Assembly: GCF_020179425.1 (NCBI RefSeq)
Contig: NZ_JAILYM010000001.1
Span: 186,001-250,000, forward strand
Source: Novosphingobium percolationis
GTDB taxonomy: Bacteria; Pseudomonadota; Alphaproteobacteria; Sphingomonadales; Sphingomonadaceae
Direction of reading: 5' to 3'
DNA: 64,000 nucleotides
The notes under the pieces are model-generated. The model had not been told where the DNA came from and did not search any database. It saw only the letters and a program-made list of their open reading frames with translations. Shown here one piece after another: positions 18,134 to 25,792 of the stretch. Numbering within the stretch: the stretch's first letter is position 1; the number at the start of each line of letters is the position of its first letter. The position numbers and the translations under genes are program-made.

Positions 18134-18997
18134 ATGCAATCCAAGTTTCCCCCACGGACGGGGCGCGCCCGAGCATGGCGCAAACCCTCGGTCCTGCCCG
18201 GTTTCGGGCTGACGTTCGGGACGACGATCGGTTGGCTGTCGCTGATCGTGCTGATCCCGATCGCCACGATCTTCCTGAAGGCTGCCGGCATGGGCTGGCA
18301 TCACTTCGTCGAGGTGGGCTTCAGTGATCGCGCGCTCGCCGCCTATCGCCTGAGCTTCGGCACGGCGGCGGCGGCAGGGCTGGTCAACGCCGTGTTCGGC
18401 CTGCTCGTCGCCTGGGTGCTGGTGCGCTATGCCTTTCCCGGCAAGCAGGTGGTGTCGGCGCTGGTCGATCTGCCCTTCGCGCTGCCGACGGCGGTGGCGG
18501 GCATTGCGCTGACCGCGCTCTATTCCCCCAATGGCTGGGTCGGGCAGTTCCTCGACCCGCTGGGGATCAAGGTGGCCTTCACGCCGCTGGGCATCACCAT
18601 TGCGCTGGTGTTCATCGGCTTGCCCTTCGTCGTGCGCTCGGTGGAGCCGGTGCTGGCCGATTTGGGCAAGGACGTCGAGGAAGCCGCCGCCACGCTCGGC
18701 GCCAACCGTTCGCAGACGTTCGCCCACGTGATCTTTCCCGCCATCGCTCCTGCGCTGCTCACCGGCTTTGCCATGGCCTTCGCCCGCGGGGTGGGGGAAT
18801 ATGGCTCGGTGATCTTCATTTCGGGCAACATGCCCGGCAAGACCGAGATCGCACCCTTGCTCATCGTTACCCAGCTTGAACAGTACGCCTATGAAGGTGC
18901 GACCGCGATTGCGGTGGTTATGATGCTGGTGTCCTTCGGCATCCTGCTCGCCATCAACGCGCTGCAGGCCGCCGGTCGCCGGAGGATGGGGGCATGA
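18134..18997 (+). CDS. cysT: Sulfate ABC transporter permease CysT
   Basis: Inner-membrane permease of 287 residues for sulfate/thiosulfate import. Several hydrophobic segments are clear, and the EAA coupling loop appears as [27 protein letters not shown] near residues 180-205. The family stretch [23 protein letters not shown] is present, and the C-terminus ends with a basic tail. Length matches CysT (275-290). It overlaps the next gene by 4 bp (ATGA), showing translational coupling with cysW, and forms the heterodimeric channel with it. Confidence 0.95.
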   Translation: MQSKFPPRTGRARAWRKPSVLPGFGLTFGTTIGWLSLIVLIPIATIFLKAAGMGWHHFVEVGFSDRALAAYRLSFGTAAAAGLVNAVFGLLVAWVLVRYAFPGKQVVSALVDLPFALPTAVAGIALTALYSPNGWVGQFLDPLGIKVAFTPLGITIALVFIGLPFVVRSVEPVLADLGKDVEEAAATLGANRSQTFAHVIFPAIAPALLTGFAMAFARGVGEYGSVIFISGNMPGKTEIAPLLIVTQLEQYAYEGATAIAVVMMLVSFGILLAINALQAAGRRRMGA

Positions 18998-19830
18998 AGC
19001 TGCGCGCCACCACCGAAGGCCGCTTCACGCAAGGTCTGCTGATCGGCATCGCGCTCGCCTTCCTCGGCTTCTTCCTGCTGCTGCCGCTCGTCGCGGTGTT
19101 CAGCGAGGCCTTGAAGGCTGGCATCGGCGGTTTCATCTACGCCATCCAAACGCCCGACGCCTGGGCCGCGATCAAGCTGACCCTGCTGATTGCCGCGATC
19201 AGCGTGCCGCTCAACGTCGTGTTCGGCCTCGCGGCCAGCTGGGCGATCACCAAGTTCAGCTTTCCGGGCAAGAGCCTGCTGATCACGCTGATCGACCTGC
19301 CGTTCTCGGTTTCGCCGGTCGTGTCGGGCCTCATCTTCGTGCTGCTGTTCGGCGCCAACGGCCTGTTCGGCGCGTGGCTGGCCGAGCATGACCTCAAGAT
19401 CATCTTCGCGGTGCCCGGCATCGTGCTGGCGACGGTGTTCATCACGTTCCCGTTCGTGGCGCGCGAGCTGATCCCCCTGATGATGGAGCAGGGCAAGGAC
19501 GACGAGGAAGCCGCGCTCTCGCTGGGTGCCAATGGCTGGCAGACGTTCTGGCACGTCACGCTGCCCAACATCCGCTGGGGCCTGCTTTATGGCGTGCTGT
19601 TGTGCAACGCGCGGGCCATGGGGGAATTCGGCGCGGTCTCGGTCGTCTCGGGCCACATCCGGGGCGAGACCAACACGATGCCGCTGCATGTCGAGATCCT
19701 CTACAACGAATACGACTTTGTCGGAGCCTTCGCCGTCGCCTCGCTGCTGGCCGGCCTCGCGCTGGTGACGCTCGTCGCCAAGAGCGTGCTGGAATGGCGC
19801 TTCGACCTCCATTCGGGAGCCAAGCATTGA
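18994..19830 (+). CDS. cysW: Sulfate ABC transporter permease CysW
   Basis: Second permease subunit, 278 residues. Multiple membrane spans begin at [19 protein letters not shown]. The EAA loop is [23 protein letters not shown] near residue 170, and [20 protein letters not shown], typical of CysW, follows. The start overlaps the cysT stop by 4 bp and the stop overlaps the TTG start of cysA, so all three are read as one coupled unit. Partner is CysT; energy comes from CysA. Confidence 0.95.
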   Translation: MKLRATTEGRFTQGLLIGIALAFLGFFLLLPLVAVFSEALKAGIGGFIYAIQTPDAWAAIKLTLLIAAISVPLNVVFGLAASWAITKFSFPGKSLLITLIDLPFSVSPVVSGLIFVLLFGANGLFGAWLAEHDLKIIFAVPGIVLATVFITFPFVARELIPLMMEQGKDDEEAALSLGANGWQTFWHVTLPNIRWGLLYGVLLCNARAMGEFGAVSVVSGHIRGETNTMPLHVEILYNEYDFVGAFAVASLLAGLALVTLVAKSVLEWRFDLHSGAKH

Positions 19831-20792
19831 TCAAGGTCCAGAACATCACCAAGCGCTTCGGCGATTTCGCGGCGCTGCATGGGATCGATCTCGAAATCCA
19901 GCAGGGCGAGTTCGTCGCGCTGCTGGGGCCGTCCGGCTCGGGCAAGACAACGCTGTTGCGGATTATCGCCGGGCTGGAATTCCAGGACACGGGTGAAGTG
20001 TTGTTCAACGGCGAGGACGTCTCGCAGCTGAAGGTCGCGGATCGCCATGTGGGCTTCGTGTTCCAGCAATACGCGCTGTTCCGCCACATGACCGTGGCCG
20101 AGAACGTCGCGTTCGGGCTCTCGGTCAAGAAGCGCCGCGAGCGGCCGTCGAAGGCCGAAATCAAGGCGCGGGCCGAGGAATTGCTGCGCCTTGTCCAGCT
20201 CGAAGGGCTGGGCCAGCGCTATCCGGGCCAGCTTTCGGGCGGCCAGCGCCAGCGCGTGGCGCTCGCCCGGGCCCTCGCGATCGAACCCAAACTGCTGTTG
20301 CTCGACGAACCGTTCGGCGCGCTTGACGCCAAGGTGCGCAAGGATCTGCGCCGCTGGCTGCGCGACCTGCACAAGCAGATGGGGCTGACCTCGATCTTCG
20401 TCACGCACGACCAGGAGGAGGCGCTCGAACTCGCCGATCGCGTGGTGGTCATGGACCACGGGCGGATCGAGCAGGTCGGCACGCCCGAAGAAATCTACAT
20501 GAACCCGCAGACGCCGTTCGTTTCGCACTTCGTGGGCGAAACCAATCGCGTGGCGGGGCAGGGCGGTGAAGTCCACTTCCGCCCGCATGATGTCGATGTC
20601 GTTGCCGATGGCGGCGAAGTCGTCCGCGTCGACAACGTCTTCCGCAAGGGCGGCGCCTGGCGTGTCGAAGGTCTGCTCGTCGAGACCGACCTGCTGGTCG
20701 AATTCGACATGGACGCCGCCCTGCCGCAACCCGCCGCCGGGGATCACGTGCGCATCGTTCCGCGCCGTTCCCGCCTGTTCAACCCTGCCTGA
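19827..20792 (+). CDS. cysA: Sulfate ABC transporter ATP-binding protein CysA
   Basis: ATPase subunit of 321 residues. Walker [11 protein letters not shown]-loop FVFQQYALF, signature [16 protein letters not shown], Walker [14 protein letters not shown] and switch histidine VTHDQEEAL are all present, so it should be active. The CysA-type C-terminal regulatory region is shorter than in enteric CysA (about 360). The start is TTG at 19827, inside the cysW stop (TTGA overlap); no ATG start fits, since upstream in-frame extension lies wholly within cysW. It is followed by a small YezD-like gene 21 bp later. Confidence 0.94.
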   Translation: MIKVQNITKRFGDFAALHGIDLEIQQGEFVALLGPSGSGKTTLLRIIAGLEFQDTGEVLFNGEDVSQLKVADRHVGFVFQQYALFRHMTVAENVAFGLSVKKRRERPSKAEIKARAEELLRLVQLEGLGQRYPGQLSGGQRQRVALARALAIEPKLLLLDEPFGALDAKVRKDLRRWLRDLHKQMGLTSIFVTHDQEEALELADRVVVMDHGRIEQVGTPEEIYMNPQTPFVSHFVGETNRVAGQGGEVHFRPHDVDVVADGGEVVRVDNVFRKGGAWRVEGLLVETDLLVEFDMDAALPQPAAGDHVRIVPRRSRLFNPA

Positions 20793-20813
20793 CCCACCAA
20801 AAGGAGCACAGCC

Positions 20814-20990
20814 ATGAATACGCCCCCCGCTGCGCCCCGCAACGATGCCGAGCGCCACCTGGACGAATCGATCGCCAGCGTGCGCGAAGCCCTTGCTGGC
20901 CTGCGCTACGGCAATGTTTCGCTGACCATTCACGAAGGCCGCGTCGTTCAGATCGACGTGACCGAGAAGAAGCGTTTCAAGCCGAACTGA
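20814..20990 (+). CDS. YezD-like (DUF2292) small protein
   Basis: A 58-residue protein missed by long-ORF calling. It starts with an ATG after AAGGAG and ends with TGA at 20988. The core ALAGLRYGNVSLTIHEGRVVQIDVTEKKRF matches the YezD/DUF2292 pattern of a short helix, a conserved RYG, then two strands ending in EKxRF. Family members are often found with sulfate or sulfur-assimilation genes; the biochemical role is unknown. Here it lies 21 bp after cysA, so it is part of the sulfate operon, and 93 bp before a TonB receptor. Confidence 0.85.
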   Translation: MNTPPAAPRNDAERHLDESIASVREALAGLRYGNVSLTIHEGRVVQIDVTEKKRFKPN

Positions 20991-21083
20991 TTTCCTGAAC
21001 CCAACCGATTTTCATCAAGCGTTACCGACTGCCAACCGGACCACTGGAGGCATCGTGACCCTGACCAACAAGGATCACCAACG

Positions 21084-23564
21084 ATGTCCCGTGTTCTCCT
21101 GTTCGCAGGGGCCGCGCCCCTCGCGCTGCTCGCCGTAAACGCCCCCGCCTTTGCCGCCGACGAGGCTGCTGCCGCCGATGCGCCCGTCACCGAGCGTACC
21201 TCTGCCGGCACCGGCCAGTCCGATGCCGACACCATCGTCGTCACGGCTCGCCGCCGGCAGGAAACCGCGCAGGATGTGCCGCTGGCCATCTCTGTCGTGG
21301 GTGGCGACCACATCGATTCCACCGGCAGCTTCAACGTCGGCCGCTTGCAGCAGCTGACGCCGACGCTGCAGTTCACCAGCTCCAACCCGCGCAACACCTC
21401 GGTCAACATCCGTGGTCTTGGTGCGCCGCTGGGCCTGACCAACGACGGCATCGAACAGGGCGTGGGCATCTACGTAGACGACGTCTACATGGCGCGTGTC
21501 GCGTCGAGCACGTTCGACTTCCTCGACGTGAAGCAGATCGAAGTGCTGCGCGGGCCACAGGGCACGCTTTATGGCAAGAACACCACGGCGGGCGCGATCA
21601 ATATCACCACCCGCCAGCCGACCTTCACCCCCGAAGGGCGCGCCGAGATCAGCGTTGGCAATCTCGGCTTCCTGCAGGCCAAGGCCGCGCTTTCCGGTCC
21701 GATCAGCGACACGCTGGCCGCGCGCATTGCCGTGTCGAGCACGCACCGTGACGGCACCATCCTGAACGTTGCCACCGGCCAGAAGATCAACGAGCAGGAC
21801 AACCTCGGCATCCGGGGCCAGCTGCTGTTCCAGCCGTCCGACAGCGTTGCGTTCACGCTGGCGGGCGACTTCAGCCGCCAGAACCCGCGCTGCTGCGCGC
21901 AGATCTACGTGCGCACCGGCACCACGCAGCGCTCGCTCGACCGGCAGTACGCCGCGCTTGCCGCGCTTCAGGGCTATGGCGTGCCGAGCACCGACGCCTT
22001 TGATCGCGTGACCGACGTCGACGTGCCGCTTCAGGCCAAGAACAAGATCGGCGGCGTGTCCCTGCGCGGCAAGATCGACACCGGCATTGGCACGATCACC
22101 TCGATCACGGCGTGGCGCCATTGGGACTGGGATCCGTCGAACGACCGCGACTTCCTCGGCCTGCCCATCACCACCAAGTCGAACAATCCCTCGAAGCAGG
22201 ACCAGTATACGCAGGAACTGCGCCTGACGGGCGAAACGGGCCGCTTGGGCTATGTGCTTGGCGCGTTCGGGTTCTACCAGAAGATCCAGACCAACGGCGT
22301 GCAGCAGCAGGGGCCGGCGGCTTCGGCCTGGCTGATCAAGCCCTCCGATGCGCTGTCGAAGGATCCGACCGTGCTCGACGGGCTGACCGCCACCAACGAC
22401 ATCAGCCTGAAGAACACCAGCGCCGCCGTGTTCGGCCAGCTCAGCTTCAAGGTGACCGACGCCTTCACGATCCAGCCGGGCTTCCGCGTCAACTACGACA
22501 AGAAGGTCGGTGACTACAGCTCGATCGTGACCAACGGTGCGGGCCAGCTCGTGGTGTTCAAGACGGCGGCGCAGGGGGGCAATTCCTCGCGCGAAAAGGC
22601 GCAACTCGCGGTGCTCGCCCCGCAGCAGTTCAACGTGCGCTTTTCCGACTGGAACGTCTCGTACGACCTGACTGCGTCGTATGACGTGTCGCGCGATGTC
22701 CACGCCTATGCGACTTACGCGCACACCTTCAAGTCGGGTGGCGTCAACCTCAACGGTGTGCCGACCGACAGCGCGGGCGTGCCGCTGCTCGAACTGGCGA
22801 CGGTGAAGCCCGAAACGGTCAATCACTTCGAAGCGGGCATCAAGACGCAGTTCTGGGATCGCAAGGCCACGTTCAACGTCTCGATCTTCCGCACCGAGAT
22901 CGGCAATTACCAGGCGCAGGTCTCGAACTACACCGTGGGCGCGCTGCGCGGCTACCTCGCCAATGCCGACAAGGTGCGCACGCAGGGCGTCGAGTTCGAT
23001 TTCTCGGCCCGCCCGAGCGAGCGCTTCAACATCTACACCAACGGCGCCTACACCGACGCGACCTATCGCAAGTTCACCAATGCGCCGTGCCCGCCCGAGC
23101 TTTCGGGTGGCAGCCAGCCGGTCGACGCCAGCGGCAACCTGACCGCCACCCCCAGCGCGCCGGGTACGCCGGGCGGGGTCAGCCCGCTGTCATGCAACAT
23201 TTCGGGCCAGCGCCTGCCGGGCGTGTCGAAGTGGTCGTTCTCCTATGGCGCGGAAGGCAACGTGCCTGCGCACCTGTTCGGCACCGATGGGCAGGCTTAC
23301 CTGGGCTTCGACGGCAACTACCGTTCGAACTTCTCGTCGAACCCGTCGCCGTCCGCCTATACGTGGATCGATGGCTATGCGCTGTCGAACTTCCGCCTGG
23401 GCTATCGTACCGACAACGGGTTCGACATCTATGGCTGGGTGCGCAACGCGTTCGACGTGAACTACTACGAACAGCTGGCGGTGGCGTCGGGCAACACCGG
23501 CCTGATCGTGGGCCAGCCGGGCGATCCGCGCACCTGGGGCGTGACCTTCAAGGCCAGCTTCTGA
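21084..23564 (+). CDS. TonB-dependent receptor next to sulfate uptake genes
   Basis: Outer-membrane receptor of 826 residues. The signal peptide ends near APAFAA (about residue 24), a TonB-box-like DTIVVTARRR follows near 50, then a plug domain (VNIRGLGAP, VYVDDVYMA-like stretch, EVLRGPQGTLYGKNTTAGAIN) and a 22-strand barrel ending in VTFKASF with a terminal Phe. It follows the sulfate ABC and YezD genes on the same strand. I infer that it imports a sulfur-containing compound such as a sulfate ester or sulfonate, but the ligand is not readable. The start ATG at 21084 has AAGGA upstream; a GTG at 21055 is out of frame. Confidence 0.92.
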   Translation: MSRVLLFAGAAPLALLAVNAPAFAADEAAAADAPVTERTSAGTGQSDADTIVVTARRRQETAQDVPLAISVVGGDHIDSTGSFNVGRLQQLTPTLQFTSSNPRNTSVNIRGLGAPLGLTNDGIEQGVGIYVDDVYMARVASSTFDFLDVKQIEVLRGPQGTLYGKNTTAGAINITTRQPTFTPEGRAEISVGNLGFLQAKAALSGPISDTLAARIAVSSTHRDGTILNVATGQKINEQDNLGIRGQLLFQPSDSVAFTLAGDFSRQNPRCCAQIYVRTGTTQRSLDRQYAALAALQGYGVPSTDAFDRVTDVDVPLQAKNKIGGVSLRGKIDTGIGTITSITAWRHWDWDPSNDRDFLGLPITTKSNNPSKQDQYTQELRLTGETGRLGYVLGAFGFYQKIQTNGVQQQGPAASAWLIKPSDALSKDPTVLDGLTATNDISLKNTSAAVFGQLSFKVTDAFTIQPGFRVNYDKKVGDYSSIVTNGAGQLVVFKTAAQGGNSSREKAQLAVLAPQQFNVRFSDWNVSYDLTASYDVSRDVHAYATYAHTFKSGGVNLNGVPTDSAGVPLLELATVKPETVNHFEAGIKTQFWDRKATFNVSIFRTEIGNYQAQVSNYTVGALRGYLANADKVRTQGVEFDFSARPSERFNIYTNGAYTDATYRKFTNAPCPPELSGGSQPVDASGNLTATPSAPGTPGGVSPLSCNISGQRLPGVSKWSFSYGAEGNVPAHLFGTDGQAYLGFDGNYRSNFSSNPSPSAYTWIDGYALSNFRLGYRTDNGFDIYGWVRNAFDVNYYEQLAVASGNTGLIVGQPGDPRTWGVTFKASF

Positions 23565-23571
23565 TGCAACC

Positions 23572-23602
23572 GAGGCGTCCGGTCCATCGGGCCGGGCGCC
23601 TC
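23572..23602. terminator. Stem-loop between convergent TonB receptor and glycosidase genes
   Basis: An 11-bp stem GAGGCGTCCGG / CCGGGCGCCTC (23572-23582 and 23592-23602, one G-T pair) with a 9-nt loop. It starts 7 bp after the receptor stop and touches the glycosidase stop codon on the other strand. No T-run is present. Confidence 0.6.
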
Positions 23603-25646
23603 AATCGCGCGGCGTTGCGAAGAGCTTGAATTCCACCAGACGCACTGCCCGCTTCGGCCGCGCCTCGAACGCCAGTCGATACCGCGCGGCCCTGACCACT
23701 GGCCAGGCAATGTGGGTCACACCGTTGGCGCGCGCGGTGTCGGCCCGGGCCGGCAGGGGCTGCCAGGCGCCCCCGATCATTGCCTCGATCCGGTAGCGGG
23801 CGGGCGAATCGAACGCCTTGCCGTCGGCGAAGAAGGCCAGTTCGGCGCGCGCCATTTCGGTCGGCTTGCCCAGATCAAGCGCGAACCATTGCTCCCCGCG
23901 CACGGCTGCCGAGGACCAGCCGTTGGCCTGCTCGGGAAAGAACCAGATGCGCCCGTCCACGGCATCGTGCAGCGCTTCGGCATCCGTATTGGTCGAAGCC
24001 GAGGGCAGGGGATATTCGCCGCGCACCAGCTGGACCGCGAGGTCGATGGCGCGGTCGGGCGCGGGAGCGGGCAAACGCGCGATCGGCACGGTGATCCGCC
24101 CCAGCGTGTCGCGGTGTGCGACGGGGCGGCCATCGACTTCCAGCGTCAGCCCCGACCCACGGCCATAGCGCCGTCCTTCGGCATCCCACGTCACCGCCAG
24201 CCGGTGCCCGTGATAGGGTACGTCCTCCACGCGAAACCAGCGCAGGCCCTGTGCATCGCCAAATGGCGGCAGCAGCGGATTGATCTCGACCATGTCATCG
24301 GCGCGCGGGCGGATACCGACAAGCCCGGTCAGGATCAGGTCGATGAAGCCCGAGTGGAAATAGTGGTGGCTGCGCGCCAGCCCGACGATAGGTCGCCCTG
24401 TCTCGGGGTCGTAGTCCTCTTCCAGATCGAGCCGCCCGTCCGCCTGCCGGTGCAGCGCCGCATACTGACGTAGCAGACGCAGGTAGTCGCGGCGCGTGAC
24501 CGGGCCGGGATCGGCATAGTGATCGAGCAGGTTGGCCATGCCGAGCAGCACCTGTGTGCTCTGATAGGGCCAGATTGGCCCGTTCCACTGGCATTCGGGT
24601 GCATCGCCCAGATAGCGGTATTGCCGCAGGTAGTATTCGTATCCCGCCTCCACGGTGCGCGGCCCGGCCTTTCCAGCCAGCATCGCGGGATCGAGCAGGT
24701 GCGCCCAGGCGGCCGCGTGGACTGCGTCGTCGGGCGCTAGGTCGAACATCCACGGCACGAAGCCCACGAGCTCGCGCGCGCGGATCGGCTGCCAATACCG
24801 GACATGCGCGTTGGTCTGCTGGTGCCGGTCGATGAAGTGGCCGAGCGTCTGGCTCCACAGGTCCGTGACCATGCGCGCGCGCAAGTCGTCGGCCCGCGCC
24901 GCGTAGTCCCGCGCGGTGGCCTCGTCGCCCGCCAGCGCGGCGATGCGGGCGATGGCGCGCGCGTTCGCGGCCATGTAGCTGTTGATCGAGGGGCGGAAGG
25001 CATCGCCGCCGCGAAAGCCGTCCGCACCGCCCGAAGCGTCGATCGACGAGACGGTATATTCGGTCGCGTCGAGCAGCGGCTCGATGAAATAGAGCCCTTT
25101 GGCGAAGTCGAACTTCTCGTCCCACAGGCGGTAGATGTGGCGCATCACCGGCAGGTGGCGCGTCACGCCCACGCGGTCGCCATCAACGAGGTAGCGGTTC
25201 CACACCGCGTCGGCCATGTAGTCGCTGAAATGGCGGTCGTTGCCGCCTGCATACATGAAGGCGATGGTGTCGTCGGCATAGCGACGGTCGTTCAGCCAGC
25301 GCGCTTCGTTGATGTGGAATCCGCTCGCGTCGTTGAGGCTGGCGAACGGCTCGCGTTGCCAACTCACGTCGTCGAGGAACTCGGTCGAGACGAACCCTTG
25401 CGCGCCAAGGTCGCGCTGGTGGGCGCGCAGCAGCGCCCAGCGGTAGTAGTAGACCGCATCGAGGCCGGGATCGGCGGATTCGAAGAAGGGAATGCGGCCT
25501 TCGTACCAATCGGCATCGTTGCCGAAGCGGGTGTGGGCGATCGCTACGTGGTCAAGGCTGTGCGGCTCTGCGCAGGCCGGGAAGCCAAGCGAAAGGGCAG
25601 CAAGGACGCCTGCGAGCAAAGATTGCTGCCATCGCGTGCGTCTCAT
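23601..25646 (-). CDS. Six-hairpin glycosidase-like protein (MGH1-type) with C-terminal discoidin-like domain
   Basis: Protein of 681 residues with a signal peptide (MRRTRWQQSLLAGVLAALSLGFPACA). The body, from YYYRWALLRAHQRDLG through SRYM-free blocks such as WQREPFASLNDASGFH, NSYMAANARAIARIAALAG and CQWNGPIWPYQSTQVLLGMANLL, looks like an (alpha/alpha)6 toroid of the mannosylglycerate-hydrolase / GH63-like group. After about residue 540 a jelly-roll discoidin-like domain follows (WFALDLGKPTEMARAELAFFADG). The exact family and substrate are not certain. It follows the arabinan-type TonB receptor by 146 bp on the same strand, suggesting a role in removing a side chain or oligosaccharide end. 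Two ATGs (25655, 25646) are possible; GGAG spacing favours 25646. Confidence 0.75.
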   Translation of the reverse strand: MRRTRWQQSLLAGVLAALSLGFPACAEPHSLDHVAIAHTRFGNDADWYEGRIPFFESADPGLDAVYYYRWALLRAHQRDLGAQGFVSTEFLDDVSWQREPFASLNDASGFHINEARWLNDRRYADDTIAFMYAGGNDRHFSDYMADAVWNRYLVDGDRVGVTRHLPVMRHIYRLWDEKFDFAKGLYFIEPLLDATEYTVSSIDASGGADGFRGGDAFRPSINSYMAANARAIARIAALAGDEATARDYAARADDLRARMVTDLWSQTLGHFIDRHQQTNAHVRYWQPIRARELVGFVPWMFDLAPDDAVHAAAWAHLLDPAMLAGKAGPRTVEAGYEYYLRQYRYLGDAPECQWNGPIWPYQSTQVLLGMANLLDHYADPGPVTRRDYLRLLRQYAALHRQADGRLDLEEDYDPETGRPIVGLARSHHYFHSGFIDLILTGLVGIRPRADDMVEINPLLPPFGDAQGLRWFRVEDVPYHGHRLAVTWDAEGRRYGRGSGLTLEVDGRPVAHRDTLGRITVPIARLPAPAPDRAIDLAVQLVRGEYPLPSASTNTDAEALHDAVDGRIWFFPEQANGWSSAAVRGEQWFALDLGKPTEMARAELAFFADGKAFDSPARYRIEAMIGGAWQPLPARADTARANGVTHIAWPVVRAARYRLAFEARPKRAVRLVEFKLFATPRD

Positions 25647-25679
25647 GCTGCCCATGCTCCGGGGTACGTCCAGATCGGT

Positions 25680-25735
25680 GGCGGTCGCCCTCGCGAGCAA
25701 GAGGGAGAGGATTGTCGCAAACGGGAGCGACCGCC
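25680..25735 (-). promoter_or_regulatory. Long-range hairpin between TonB receptor and glycosidase genes
   Basis: Perfect 9-bp inverted repeat GGCGGTCGC (25680-25688) / GCGACCGCC (25727-25735) with a 38-nt loop, in the 146-bp gap between the receptor stop and the glycosidase start. It could dampen read-through or protect receptor mRNA, giving unequal expression of the two genes. The function is inferred. Confidence 0.4.
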
Positions 25736-25792
25736 AGCCCGAAGGCCCGTCCGCGCAAGGGAGCGCGGGAAACGGGACTTCGCATCATGCCA

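Noticed and set aside
21055..21138. GTG-started 27-codon leader ORF with GGAGG upstream, overlapping the TonB receptor start
   Set aside because: Out of frame with the receptor, no recognisable regulatory codons, and the receptor ATG has its own AAGGA site; likely chance.
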